64,000 nucleotides of DNA from Natronosalvus halobius (GCF_024138145.1 NZ_CP099998.1:229862-293861); one strand, 5' to 3'; shown: positions 35,701 through 44,981, counted from the stretch's first letter. Numbers and translations are program-made. The notes: generated by a model not told the origin, from the sequence alone.

Positions 35701-36687
35701 ATGTTCGCAGAGACTGCCGAGCTCGTACGCAACGCGAGCAAACCGTTTGAATTGAACGCCGAACCTGGCGATGACGTGGTCATCGTGACCGACTCGGCCA
35801 TCGACGAATCGGTATGGGCTGCGCTGTTTGCGGCCGCAAATGAGCGCGGGCTCGACCCGACGGTGGCCCTCATTCCGCCCCGAGAGAAACACGGAAACGA
35901 CCCGACGTCGGCCGCCGCCGAGGCGATGCTGGGCGCCGACCTCGCCGTGATGGTCACGTCGACGGCCATCACCCACTCCGAGGCGGGTGCCGCTGCCCAG
36001 CACGCTGGCGTCAAGTGCATCGCGATGGACGAGATGACCCCGGACATCCTCCGTAGCGGCGCGGCGGGTGCCGACTACGAGGCCATGCAGGGGATCGCAC
36101 AGACACTGGGGGAAATCTACGCCGATGGCTCGGAAATGCGGATCACGAGTGATCACGGAACTGACGTAGTCGGCGACATCGAGGGGCAGACGTACTGGCC
36201 GATCGCCGGCAAAATCGTCGAGAACGCCACCCAGAACATCTGTGCGTTCCCGGACGGCGAGGTCGGCGTCGCCCCCGACGAGGGAACGACGCAGGGGACC
36301 GTCGTCTGGGACACGACTGTCCACGGCATCGGCCTGCTCGACGAGCCGATCGAATTGACCGTCGAGGACGGTTGGGTAATCGACATCGATGGCGGGCGCG
36401 AGGCCGACGAGTTTCGGGAAACGTTGGAGAACGCAGACGAGAACGCCTGGTACTGCGCCGCCGAGATGTCGATCGGTATCAATCCCGACGCCGAGATTAG
36501 CGGGCGCATGCGCACCGACAAGAAGGTCGAAGGGGCAGTCCACATCGCGACTGGGGCGAACAAGGATCTCGGTGGGAAGATTCAGAGCGCTCTCCACATC
36601 GACGGGACGATCCGCTACCCGGACGTCTGGGTCGACGACCAGAAGCTCGTCGAGGACGGCGAGATCCTTGTCGAATCCGGCGCGTAA
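35701..36687 (+). CDS. M29 aminopeptidase/NicX-like metalloprotein
   Basis: A 328-residue protein resembling leucyl aminopeptidase T (M29) and its short relatives, which include 2,5-dihydroxypyridine 5,6-dioxygenase NicX. Features: GDDVVIVTDSAIDESVW near the N-terminus, MRITSDHGTDVVGDIEG, EVGVAPDEGTTQGTVVWD and GRMRTDKKVEGAVHIATGAN near the C-terminus with a metal-type Glu/His set. M29 members bind two metals. Whether it is a peptidase, an amidase or a ring-cleaving dioxygenase cannot be decided. ATG 35701 has a TTTTTACC box about 30 bases upstream. Confidence 0.7.
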   Translation: MFAETAELVRNASKPFELNAEPGDDVVIVTDSAIDESVWAALFAAANERGLDPTVALIPPREKHGNDPTSAAAEAMLGADLAVMVTSTAITHSEAGAAAQHAGVKCIAMDEMTPDILRSGAAGADYEAMQGIAQTLGEIYADGSEMRITSDHGTDVVGDIEGQTYWPIAGKIVENATQNICAFPDGEVGVAPDEGTTQGTVVWDTTVHGIGLLDEPIELTVEDGWVIDIDGGREADEFRETLENADENAWYCAAEMSIGINPDAEISGRMRTDKKVEGAVHIATGANKDLGGKIQSALHIDGTIRYPDVWVDDQKLVEDGEILVESGA

Positions 36688-36808
36688 CCGTTTGGCCGAC
36701 ACAGAGCACGACCGGTGTGCCGATACAACCGGCTCGCAACGGCGATCAGTCCGTTTTCACGCGGCCGACAACAAGGTCTAAATAGCGCATCTTCGTGTAC
36801 GTAGATGT

Positions 36809-37192
36809 ATGCCAACGTTCCCCAGCAGCGGATGGCTCGATTCAGCCGTGTCTGCCGTCGAAGCCGACGGTCAGTTCGACCGTACAAGTCGGGCGTTCGA
36901 GGCGACTGTCCGCTTCGATTTCGGCGAGGAGGCGTACGCGGTCACGATCGACGAGGGCGACTTGACGATCCACGAAGACCCGACGTACGTCGCCTGGGAT
37001 TTCGCGCTCCGCGCACCCGAGGAAACCTGGAAAAAGATGTTTTCGGAGTCGCCGCCACCGCTCCACCACGATCTCCTCGGAGCCTGGCTCCGAGGAAACG
37101 TGACCATGGAGGGCGACCTCAAGATAGCTATCCAGCACATTCAGCCACTGAAACGTATGCTGACGGTGTTCCAGGAGGTAAACAATGAGTGA
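36809..37192 (+). CDS. SCP2-like sterol/lipid-carrier domain protein
   Basis: A 127-residue protein with the beta-alpha layout of SCP-2 sterol-carrier domains: FEATVRFDFGEEAYAVTIDEG, DFALRAPEETWKKMF and a C-terminal WLRGNVTMEGDLKIAIQHI that matches the GxLxVEGDL motif. SCP2 domains bind hydrophobic acyl-CoA or sterol-like ligands. It overlaps the following alpha/beta hydrolase by 8 bases, implying a coupled pair. A CTAAATAG box lies about 30 bases before the start. Confidence 0.65.
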   Translation: MPTFPSSGWLDSAVSAVEADGQFDRTSRAFEATVRFDFGEEAYAVTIDEGDLTIHEDPTYVAWDFALRAPEETWKKMFSESPPPLHHDLLGAWLRGNVTMEGDLKIAIQHIQPLKRMLTVFQEVNNE

Positions 37193-38072
37193 CGGCGTCA
37201 GTGCCCCGGAGAACTTCGAGCACGGTGAACACGAGGCCATCGACGCGGGATTCGTCTGGCTTGAGTGCCAAGACGAGAAGTACCGCACCTACTACGAAAC
37301 GGCCGGCGACGGCGACGTGCCGCTCGTCCTCCTGCACACGGCGAGCGCGGATTCGCGGCAGTACCGCCACCTGCTGAACGACGCAGACCTGCTCGAAGAG
37401 TTCACCCTCTATGCGTTCGATATGCCGTGGCACGGCCAGACGTTCCCGCCGATGACCGACGAGTGGTGGACGGAGGACTACCGACTGACGACGGACTTCT
37501 ACGCCCAGTTCGTCATGACGTTCGTCGACGCATTCGACCTCGATCAGCCCGGCGTCGTAGGATGTTCGATGGGTGGCGCTATCGTCCTGGAACTTGCTCG
37601 CTCGTACGCCGAGGACCTTCGGGCCGTTGTCGGGCTCGAATCGACTGCACATGCCCCGACACGCGACATCGGCTACCTCGACCATCCACACGTCAACCAG
37701 GAGGTTGTCCGGCCGGAGTGGACCTACGGATTGCAAGCGCCGGACAGTCCCGAGCAGTTCAAACGCGAGTCCTGGTGGACCTACAGCCAGGGCGGGAACG
37801 GCGTCTACGTCGGCGACCTATACTTCTACACGCAGGACTGGGACATCCGCGACGAACTCGGCGACATCGACACTGACGAGTGTAGCGTCTACCTTCTGAC
37901 CGGCGACTACGACTTCTCGGCCAGCCCCGATGACACCCGCGAGGTCGCAGAACAAATCGACGGCGCGGAATTCAGCGTTATGGAGAACATGGGCCACTTC
38001 CCAATGGTCGAAAACCCGGCGCTGTTCAGGGAGTACATCGACCCGGTCCTCGAAAAGGTCAAAAACGACTGA
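37185..38072 (+). CDS. Alpha/beta-fold hydrolase
   Basis: A 295-residue hydrolase with the nucleophile elbow GCSMGGAIVLEL (catalytic Ser), an acid residue region LTGDYDFSASPDDT and the catalytic His in MENMGHFPMVEN. The oxyanion region is LVLLHTASADSRQYRH. Of normal length for a C-C bond hydrolase, esterase or lactonase; the reaction is not determined. Translationally coupled to the SCP2-like gene, which suggests a lipophilic or CoA-linked substrate. Confidence 0.88.
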   Translation: MSDGVSAPENFEHGEHEAIDAGFVWLECQDEKYRTYYETAGDGDVPLVLLHTASADSRQYRHLLNDADLLEEFTLYAFDMPWHGQTFPPMTDEWWTEDYRLTTDFYAQFVMTFVDAFDLDQPGVVGCSMGGAIVLELARSYAEDLRAVVGLESTAHAPTRDIGYLDHPHVNQEVVRPEWTYGLQAPDSPEQFKRESWWTYSQGGNGVYVGDLYFYTQDWDIRDELGDIDTDECSVYLLTGDYDFSASPDDTREVAEQIDGAEFSVMENMGHFPMVENPALFREYIDPVLEKVKND

Positions 38073-38224
38073 TCCCGGTGGTAGCGACGACGCAACGGCC
38101 TGCGTCGACTGCCGGCGTCGAAACGCACTACATTTTTGGAGTTGCTTTCGGACCCCCGCTTCAGACGGGCGACAGCCCTCGGCCGTGGGATGAGATTATA
38201 TGAGTGGGGATTCACGGGTCTGAT

Positions 38225-39193
38225 ATGCGCGTTCTGGTAACTGGCGGGACCGGGTTCATCGGGGCACACGTCCTCAAGCAACTCGTCGGACGGGGTCACG
38301 AAGTGGCCTGTTTCGACCTGGCGGAGCCGACGCCGGTCGCTCGCACGGTCGAAGACAGCGTCGAATTCATTCGGGGGGATATCTCGGATCCGGTATCAGT
38401 CGCTGATGCCCTCGCCCGCTTCGACCCCGACCGGGTCGCCCACCTTGCGGCGCTGCTGGGTCGCAGCTGCCAGCGGAACCCGCGCCGGGCGTTCGAAGTG
38501 AACGTCGACGGGACGCTCACCCTGTTCGACCTGGCGGCGAGCCACGGCGTCGACCGCATCGTCACGGCCTCCAGCGTCAGTTCCTACGGCGATATCACGG
38601 ACCGCGACAGTCTCGACGAGTCGGTCGTCCAGCGGCCGACGAACGTTTACGGCCTCACAAAGTACGCCGTCGAACGGCTGGGGCGAACTTACAGGAAGCA
38701 ACAGGGTATCGAGTTCGCCGCGATGGAACCGGCTCACGGCATGGGACCCGATCGAATGCGCGGAAACGTCGAGGACTCCTTCGTCGTCAAGGCCGCGGTG
38801 GCCGAGGTGCCACTAACCGTGCCGGCGGTCCGGCAGCCGATCGAGATCGTCTACGTCACGGACACCGCACGGGCATTCGTTGAAGCGGTTCTCGCCGATT
38901 CGTTGCCCCACGACCGGTATCTGGTCGGCACGGGCGAGCGCGCGACTCTGGAGGAGATCGTCGAGATGGTTCGCGAGCACGTCCCCGACGCCCAGTTGAC
39001 CCTTGGCGACACCCGCGGCGAAGACGAACTGGCAGCCCACCCGCCAATAGATACCAGCCGCATTCGCGAGGACCTTGGCTGGGAGCCCGAGTACACCATC
39101 GAAGAGGCCGTCGCAGCGTACGTCGAGTGGCTTCGCGAGAACCCTGAAAAGTGGTCATTCGACGCGACCGACATCCCCTGGGACGCCGCCTGA
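38225..39193 (+). CDS. NAD-dependent epimerase/dehydratase (extended SDR)
   Basis: A 322-residue extended short-chain dehydrogenase: TGGTGFIGAHVLKQL at the N-terminus (NAD site), the Ser/Tyr/Lys active site as TASSVSSYGD and YGLTKYAVE, and VNVDGTLTLFD. Sequence alone does not tell sugar-nucleotide epimerases from hydroxy-acid dehydrogenases; in a catabolic island a dehydrogenase role is equally likely. A GATTATATG box lies about 28 bases before ATG 38225, consistent with its own leaderless promoter. Confidence 0.85.
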   Translation: MRVLVTGGTGFIGAHVLKQLVGRGHEVACFDLAEPTPVARTVEDSVEFIRGDISDPVSVADALARFDPDRVAHLAALLGRSCQRNPRRAFEVNVDGTLTLFDLAASHGVDRIVTASSVSSYGDITDRDSLDESVVQRPTNVYGLTKYAVERLGRTYRKQQGIEFAAMEPAHGMGPDRMRGNVEDSFVVKAAVAEVPLTVPAVRQPIEIVYVTDTARAFVEAVLADSLPHDRYLVGTGERATLEEIVEMVREHVPDAQLTLGDTRGEDELAAHPPIDTSRIREDLGWEPEYTIEEAVAAYVEWLRENPEKWSFDATDIPWDAA

Positions 39194-39239
39194 CGGGGTC
39201 CCAAAACGTCTTGATAGCCCGCAACCATGGTGCACTCGT

Positions 39240-39596
39240 ATGGATCACGGGAAGCGAAACGAACTGATAGACGAGTACTTCCGCGCGATGGACGAGGAGA
39301 CCTTCGCAGACTTCGCGGACGTGTTCGCGGACGACGTCGAGTACCGGTACCCGAGCGAACAAGATATGCACGGAGTCAGCGCCGTCCGCGAATTCTTCGA
39401 GGAGCACCGGGAGCACTCGAACTCGACCCACAAGATACTGCGCCGGGTTGCGGACGAGTCGGTGACAGTCTGCGAGGGGACCGTCACGGCCGATCGACCC
39501 GATGGGGGAACGCTAGAGGCCGCCTTTGTCGACGTCTTCGAGTTCGACGACGAAGTCGAGCAAATCGATCACGTGGGGGTGTACACGCGGGCATGA
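39240..39596 (+). CDS. SnoaL/NTF2-like fold protein
   Basis: A 118-residue protein with the NTF2-like pattern: RNELIDEYFRAMDEETFADF at the N-terminus, FADDVEYRYPSEQDMHG, VREFFEEHREHS and a C-terminal beta sheet ending in DHVGVYTRA. The fold is used for small isomerases, cyclases and dehydratases as well as non-enzymatic carriers. The start at 39240 is chosen by domain boundary. Its stop overlaps the MBL hydrolase start (ATGA, 4 bases), so the two are coupled. Confidence 0.78.
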   Translation: MDHGKRNELIDEYFRAMDEETFADFADVFADDVEYRYPSEQDMHGVSAVREFFEEHREHSNSTHKILRRVADESVTVCEGTVTADRPDGGTLEAAFVDVFEFDDEVEQIDHVGVYTRA

Positions 39597-40447
39597 ACCC
39601 CACGACGGACTGGTTCGATGTCGACGAGATCGAGCCCGACACGTACCAGATAACCGAGGCCCGTGGCGTGCTGCCCTGCAACTCGTTCGTCGTCGACGGC
39701 GGCGACGAGGCGCTCGTCATCGATACCGGTCTCGGCATCGGTGACCTCCGCGCAACGGTGGCCGACTTGGTCGATCCCGTGCCGCGACTATTGCTCACTC
39801 ACACCCACTGGGACCACATCGGGGCGGCCCATCAGTTCGACGACGCGGTCGTCCACGACCGCGAACGGACCGCGGACGGGTCGGTCACCATCGACGGCCT
39901 CTCGGACGAATTCGTCGACCGGCCCGACCAGTTCGTCGCCAGTTGGCGCGACCTCGACCGGACGTTCCCCAAAGGGTTCGACCCAGACGAATACACCATC
40001 CTGCCGGCGACAAACGTGGGCGCGATCGAACCGGGCGACACTCTCACCGTCGGCAACCGCGAACTCGAACTGCTCGCGGTCCCTGGTCACTCGCCGGGCC
40101 AACTCGGCGCGCTCGACCACGAGGCGGGAATCCTCTTCGGTGGTGACGTCGTCGGCATCGGCGGCGATCTGTACGCTCACTTCGAGGACTGTGACATCGA
40201 GGCGTACATCGAGACGTTCGACGACCTGCTCGATCATTACAACGCGGGCGCGTTCGACGTGCTCGCGACGGGACACAACCGCCCCTACCGAGACGAGGAG
40301 ATCGAAGTCCTGGCAGAGATGCGCGCCGGACTCGCCGACATCCTCAACGAAAGGGGCCAGTACGAGACGATTGACACGGACTGGGGTCCCGCCCGCCGGT
40401 ACGACTTCGACGAGTTCACCGTACTCACCGGCACTGACGTCGTCTGA
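39593..40447 (+). CDS. MBL-fold metallo-hydrolase, paralogue of the one at 32242
   Basis: A 284-residue metallo-beta-lactamase-fold enzyme with THTHWDHIGAA, AVPGHSPGQLGA, FGGDVVGIG (bridging Asp) and ATGHNRP. It is similar to the protein at 32242-33090 along the whole length, including the shared stretches GVLPCN-x-FVVDGGDEAL and IDTGLGIGDLR. The two are therefore products of one duplication. A thioesterase or lactonase role is inferred. ATG 39593 overlaps the NTF2-like gene by 4 bases. Confidence 0.87.
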   Translation: MNPTTDWFDVDEIEPDTYQITEARGVLPCNSFVVDGGDEALVIDTGLGIGDLRATVADLVDPVPRLLLTHTHWDHIGAAHQFDDAVVHDRERTADGSVTIDGLSDEFVDRPDQFVASWRDLDRTFPKGFDPDEYTILPATNVGAIEPGDTLTVGNRELELLAVPGHSPGQLGALDHEAGILFGGDVVGIGGDLYAHFEDCDIEAYIETFDDLLDHYNAGAFDVLATGHNRPYRDEEIEVLAEMRAGLADILNERGQYETIDTDWGPARRYDFDEFTVLTGTDVV

Positions 40448-40533
40448 TTCGACTGCGTCGGCTGCCGGCGATCCACACCGCTACCGGGGAATGGGGGCGA
40501 GACGGCCGCGCAGCAGGCTCGCAGTGCCAGCAG

Positions 40534-40543
40534 CCTTTTTATC
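40534..40543 (+). promoter_or_regulatory. Probable TATA box of the SDR gene
   Basis: CTTTTTATCG in G+C-rich DNA, about 26 nt ahead of ATG 40565. It fits a leaderless transcript. Confidence 0.5.
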
Positions 40544-40564
40544 GGTTCGGACCAACGACTGAGC

Positions 40565-41362
40565 ATGGACCTCGGACTAGCGGGAACCCGCGCGCTCGTG
40601 ACGGCGTCGAGCAAGGGACTGGGACGAGCGGTTGCGGCCCAACTCGTCGACGAAGGAGCCACCGTCATCATCAGTTCCAGCGATCGAGACAACCTGGCCG
40701 ACGCCAAAGCAGCCATCCTTGAGAACACCGACGCTAACGAAAATGCGGTCCGGACGGCAGTCTGTGACCTCTCCGAGCCCGAATCGATTCCCAGTCGCCT
40801 GGGGCCAGCAATCGAGGACCTGGGCGGATTGGACGTCCTCGTCACGAACCACGGGGGAACGACGCCGCTCTCGTTCGAAGAGGCAGATTTCGAGGACTTC
40901 GACGACGCGTACGAGAGCGTTCTGAAGAGCACCGTGGCGACTGTCAAAACTGCACTTCCGCACCTGAAGGACGGCGGCGGTACGATTACGACCCTCGTGG
41001 CCGCGTCGGCGCTAGAGCCCCCCAGGGGATCGGTACTCAACAGTGCTATTCGCCCCGGACTGTACGGCCTCTCCAAGAGCCTTGCCGACGAGTATTCCGA
41101 GCACGGCATCCGGACAAACTGCGTCAGTCCGCGCGCAGTGTTAACCGACCGAATTGAGTACAAGATAGACGTACTAGCCGACCGGGAGAACATCTCCCGC
41201 GAAGCGGCACGCGATCGCCGGACGGAGGAACTGCCAATCGGTCGACTCGGGTCACCCGAGGAGTTCGCGCGGGCGGTGACCTTCATCGCTTCGCCAGCCG
41301 CGGATTTCATCACCGGATCAGTCCTCCAGGTCGATGGCGGCTGGCACCGACACGCGTTCTAG
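40565..41362 (+). CDS. Short-chain dehydrogenase/reductase
   Basis: A 265-residue classical-type SDR. The cofactor loop is TASSKGLGRAVAAQL, the NxGG element is NHGGTTP, and the active-site helix is LYGLSKSLADEYSEHGI. It ends with TGSVLQVDGGWHRH, the usual SDR C-terminal signature. The Tyr-x3-Lys pair is present, but its surroundings (NSAIRPGLYGLSK) are those of the subgroup with an altered Ser/Tyr arrangement. An NAD(P)-linked alcohol/ketone conversion is inferred. It precedes the MmgE/PrpD gene. Confidence 0.87.
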   Translation: MDLGLAGTRALVTASSKGLGRAVAAQLVDEGATVIISSSDRDNLADAKAAILENTDANENAVRTAVCDLSEPESIPSRLGPAIEDLGGLDVLVTNHGGTTPLSFEEADFEDFDDAYESVLKSTVATVKTALPHLKDGGGTITTLVAASALEPPRGSVLNSAIRPGLYGLSKSLADEYSEHGIRTNCVSPRAVLTDRIEYKIDVLADRENISREAARDRRTEELPIGRLGSPEEFARAVTFIASPAADFITGSVLQVDGGWHRHAF

Positions 41363-41424
41363 ACCACCGTATTCGAACACGCGTCGCCAGGGGGCGAAAC
41401 CTTAACAGTGGTATTCGTCCACAT

Positions 41425-42843
41425 ATGACTATGGCTGCAGGTAGCAGTAGTACGGCTGACGAAGCAACGCTTGCGGAATCACTGGTCGAACGGTGTCTTG
41501 ACGTCACGGTCGACAATCTGACTGACGATGCGTACGACCGAGCACACGTCCTGTTCAGGGACGCACTCGGGGTCATTCTCGGGAGCGCGATGGCAACGGA
41601 GTCGAGCGAAATCGTCCAGGACATGGTTTCCGTGGTATACGGGGACGGTGAGGCGACCGTTGCCGGGGGCGGCAGTGCGCCCGTTCCGGCGGCGGCGTTC
41701 GCGAACGGGACCATCTTCCACGGCATCGAACTGGACGATACGCATAGCGGCGCATCCGTCCATCCGGGGGCCGTCGTGATTCCGGCCGTTCTCGCGGTTG
41801 GAGAGGCTAAAGGAGCGACCGGGAGCGAGGCCCTCGAAGCGATGGTCGCCGGCTACGAGTGCATGGTTCGCATCGGGCGTGCCGCCAATCCGGCGGCATT
41901 GTACGAGCGCGGGTTCCATCCGACAGCCTGCTGCGGCGTGTTTGGGTCGGCGCTGGCCGCGGCGAAGTTGCGGGGCCTGTCCGAGGCCGAGACGGTTGAT
42001 GCCGTCGGCATTGCGGGGAGTTTTGCCGGTGGTAATCAGGAGTACCTCGCGGAGGGCGTGCTAAGCAAGCGCATCCAGCCAGGTCACGCCGCCCGGTCGG
42101 GGATCATCGCCACCGAACTCGCCTCGCGCGGTTATACGGGCCCGCGGACGATACTCGAAGGCGACAACGGCTTCTTCGCGGCCTACTCGGACGACAGCGA
42201 CCCGGACGCCCTGCTGGCGACGATTGACGACGATTCGAGCTTCGAAGTCACTCGAACCGGCATCAAACCCCACGCGTGCTGTCGGTACAACCAGACACCC
42301 ATCGACGCCGTGCTTGACCTGACCGAGGAACACGACGTCAGCGTCTCAGACATCGACTCCATCACCGTCGAAATCGTCGACGCTGCCATGTCCATCGTCG
42401 CGATTCCGCACGACCGGAAGACCCGTCCAAAGTCCTCGACGGCCGCGCAGTTCTCACTGCAATACAGTGTCGCAGTCGCCCTCATCGAGAGGCGAGCGTT
42501 TCTGGAGCAGTTCCGCGAGCCACATCTCTCGGACCCCGACGTTCACGACCTCATCGACCGTATCACAGTCGAACACGGCGAAGATCTCGAATCGTACTAT
42601 CCTGACTTCTTCCCGGCGCGCGCGACCGTCAGGACGACCAGTGGCGAGGAGTACTCGATACTACTCAAAACCTGTCGCGGCGAACCGGCGAACCCGCTGT
42701 CGGAGGCGGAACTCCGCGAAAAGTACGATCTGTTGGCAGAGCGGTACCTGGACACCGAGGATGCAGCGGCCCTCGAAGCACTCGCGACCGACCTCCCGTC
42801 GGTTGCAGACGTCGGAGAGATCACGGCCTATTTCCGGGGCTGA
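41425..42843 (+). CDS. MmgE/PrpD family protein
   Basis: A 472-residue enzyme of the 2-methylcitrate dehydratase / cis-aconitate decarboxylase family. Recognisable family stretches are FANGTIFHGIELDDTHSGASVHPGAV, GYECMVRIGRAANP, RGFHPTACCGVFGSALAAAKL and the C-terminal KPHACCRYNQTPIDA. Known members dehydrate methylcitrate, decarboxylate cis-aconitate or isomerise related tricarboxylates. Followed by a DapA-like lyase and a beta-hydroxyacid dehydrogenase, it may process a branched dicarboxylate, but that is inference. A TTAACAG box precedes the start by about 25 bases. Confidence 0.9.
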   Translation: MTMAAGSSSTADEATLAESLVERCLDVTVDNLTDDAYDRAHVLFRDALGVILGSAMATESSEIVQDMVSVVYGDGEATVAGGGSAPVPAAAFANGTIFHGIELDDTHSGASVHPGAVVIPAVLAVGEAKGATGSEALEAMVAGYECMVRIGRAANPAALYERGFHPTACCGVFGSALAAAKLRGLSEAETVDAVGIAGSFAGGNQEYLAEGVLSKRIQPGHAARSGIIATELASRGYTGPRTILEGDNGFFAAYSDDSDPDALLATIDDDSSFEVTRTGIKPHACCRYNQTPIDAVLDLTEEHDVSVSDIDSITVEIVDAAMSIVAIPHDRKTRPKSSTAAQFSLQYSVAVALIERRAFLEQFREPHLSDPDVHDLIDRITVEHGEDLESYYPDFFPARATVRTTSGEEYSILLKTCRGEPANPLSEAELREKYDLLAERYLDTEDAAALEALATDLPSVADVGEITAYFRG

Positions 42844-42880
42844 GCGGTCCGTCTCCGGCGCTGAGCAGCCGTTCCCAAGA

Positions 42881-42890
42881 TATTAATACA
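42881..42890 (+). promoter_or_regulatory. Probable TATA box of the DapA-like gene
   Basis: TATTAATACA about 25 nt ahead of ATG 42910; the preceding gene ends 40 bases earlier. Confidence 0.5.
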
Positions 42891-42909
42891 CCTGCGGTTG
42901 AACGTAGAG

Positions 42910-43815
42910 ATGATTCGTTCCATGCCAGCAGACATCACGGGAATTGTTGCCCCAGTGCTGACGCCGTTCGACGACGACGGCGAACTACAGCCCGAACACA
43001 TCGCGGACAGCGTTGAATTCACACTCGAGTGCGGCTGCCACGGCGTCGTCGCTTCAGGCACCGGCGTCCAGGAGACCGCGGCGTTGTCCCCCGAAGAGCG
43101 CAAGACAGTCATCACCGAAACCATCGACGCGGTCGACGGCGACGTCCCGGTGCTGGCCGGTGTGTCCTATCCGGCCCAGCCGGTCGTAACGGAACTGGTC
43201 GAACACGCTGAGAGCGAGGGTGCCGACGCGCTGCTGGCGATGCCGCCGTGGGGTGTCGAACCGAGCTCCGACGCCATCATCCGCTACTACACGGATATCG
43301 ACGCCGTGACTGACCTGCCGATTCTGATGTACAACAACCCGAGCGTCACCGTGGATATGTCCAAGGAGACGATGGTCCGGATCGCCAAGGAAGTCGACGG
43401 CGTCGAGTACGTCAAGGAGAGTTCGCGCGACTGGGCGAAGCTTGCGTACCTCTTCGAAACGGTTCACCACGCCGGACACGCCGATGTCCTGGCGACGATG
43501 GATGTCCTCCTGCCGACGCTACAGGTTGTCGACACCGGCGTGATCGTCCCGGCACCGATCTCGAAGCCGTCGATGGACGTCTACGAGGCCTTCCAGGACG
43601 GCGAGCTGGAGCGCGCAATCGAGATCCAACGCGCGTTCGGCGACTTCCCGCCGGCGGCTGCCGATGTCGGCCTCACCCCCGTCTGCAAGGCGGGTACCGA
43701 AATCGCCGGCGTCCCCGTCGGCTCGCCGCGCGCTCCCTATGGCAGCCTCTCCCAGGAGGGGCGCGACGCGGTCGAGGCGTGGATGGACGAGGTTGGCGTG
43801 CCGCGGATGGACTGA
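42910..43815 (+). CDS. DapA/N-acetylneuraminate lyase family aldolase
   Basis: A 301-residue class I (Schiff-base) aldolase/hydratase-fold protein. The Schiff-base lysine is in YVKESS and the catalytic tyrosine in LMYNNPSVT. The N-terminal LTPFDDDGELQPEHIADSVEF and GVVASGTGVQETAALSPEER are family features; GVQE replaces the usual G-T-T-G-E site, so pyruvate binding is not assured. Such proteins cleave or form 2-keto acids. The start at 42910 lies 25 nt from a TATA box. It sits between the MmgE/PrpD gene and a beta-hydroxyacid dehydrogenase. Confidence 0.88.
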   Translation: MIRSMPADITGIVAPVLTPFDDDGELQPEHIADSVEFTLECGCHGVVASGTGVQETAALSPEERKTVITETIDAVDGDVPVLAGVSYPAQPVVTELVEHAESEGADALLAMPPWGVEPSSDAIIRYYTDIDAVTDLPILMYNNPSVTVDMSKETMVRIAKEVDGVEYVKESSRDWAKLAYLFETVHHAGHADVLATMDVLLPTLQVVDTGVIVPAPISKPSMDVYEAFQDGELERAIEIQRAFGDFPPAAADVGLTPVCKAGTEIAGVPVGSPRAPYGSLSQEGRDAVEAWMDEVGVPRMD

Positions 43816-44049
43816 TACGAGCCGGCGCGTAATCGCTGGATGTGCCGGTCGAACAGGCACCCGCTCACCGTTTTTATCGCCGAGTCGCTGACGAATCGTG
43901 CGAGTGCGCCGGCGAGGCCGCCTGGTTGATCGCGCCGAGCGGTTACCCGTCGCCGACTGAGCACAGCATCGAGACGCCTGGTATCGATCGTCGATGTGGT
44001 GTGAGGCGGGGTAACAGTTATGGCACTGCCTTTCGCACCTACGGATGCT

Positions 44050-44940
44050 ATGGTACGAGTCGGATTTATCGGACTCGGTACGATGGGCGGCCGGATGTGT
44101 CACAACCTGCTCGCCGACGACCACGACCTCGTGGTCTTCGACATCCGCGAGGAGGCCGTTGACCCGCTCGTCGAAGCCGGCGCCGACAGTGCAGACACGA
44201 TGCTCGAACTCGCTCGCAAATCAGACGTGGTGATGCTCTCGTTACCCGGCCCGGACGAAGTCGTCCAGGTGGTCGACGAACTCGGCGACGGTCTGGGCGA
44301 CGGCGACGTCCTGGTCGACCTGACGACGTCGACGCCGTCGACGACGAACGCCGTCGACGAGGAACTGAGCACGCGCTCGGTGGATGTCCTCGGTGCGCCC
44401 GTGAGCGGCGGTCGATCGGGTGCCGAGAACGGCACACTCTCAGTGATGGTCGGCGGCGACACCGACGTATTCGAGGCGTGCCGACCGATATTCGAGTCCA
44501 TCGGCTCGGATATCTTCTACATCGGCGAACAGCCCGGTCACGGTCACGCGATGAAACTGGTCAACAACTACCTTTCGTTCGTCGCGATGATTTGCACGTC
44601 CGAAGCCGTCTCCATTGGTGAACAGGTCGGGCTCGAGGTCGAGACCATGGTCGACGTATTCAACCAGTCCAGCGGGCAGAACACGGCAACCTCGTTCAAG
44701 TTCCCTGAGTATATTATGACCGAGCAGTATGACATGGACTACAACATGGCGCTAGTCGAGAAGGACATGCAGCTGCTCATGGACGTCACGCGCGAGACCG
44801 GAACGCCGTTCATGGCCGGTGGGACTATCCGACAGATCATCGCGTACATTCGTGCCGAACTCGGCTACGAGGCCGACTATACGGAGATCTACAAATACTT
44901 CGACAAGATAGCGAACGACGGCGCGGAGACGAGCTACTAA
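44050..44940 (+). CDS. Beta-hydroxyacid dehydrogenase (3-hydroxyisobutyrate dehydrogenase family)
   Basis: A 296-residue paralogue of the enzyme at 24654: FIGLGTMGGRMCHNLL, TTSTPSTTNAVDEEL, GAPVSGGRSGAENGTLSVMVGG and the catalytic-lysine region GHAMKLVNNYLSF. NAD(P)-dependent oxidation of a beta-hydroxyacid or reduction of the semialdehyde is expected. I prefer the ATG at 44050; an ATG at 44020 would add ten residues not typical of the family. It converges with the luciferase-like gene on the other strand. Confidence 0.88.
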   Translation: MVRVGFIGLGTMGGRMCHNLLADDHDLVVFDIREEAVDPLVEAGADSADTMLELARKSDVVMLSLPGPDEVVQVVDELGDGLGDGDVLVDLTTSTPSTTNAVDEELSTRSVDVLGAPVSGGRSGAENGTLSVMVGGDTDVFEACRPIFESIGSDIFYIGEQPGHGHAMKLVNNYLSFVAMICTSEAVSIGEQVGLEVETMVDVFNQSSGQNTATSFKFPEYIMTEQYDMDYNMALVEKDMQLLMDVTRETGTPFMAGGTIRQIIAYIRAELGYEADYTEIYKYFDKIANDGAETSY

Positions 44941-44981
44941 CGACCCCAATCGCGATTGCGTACCGGTAGAGCAGTGGCCGT

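Noticed and set aside
35683..36702. 339-codon minus-strand frame opposite the M29-like gene
   Set aside because: Antisense shadow typical of G+C-rich DNA; the plus-strand frame has the conserved motifs and a TATA box.
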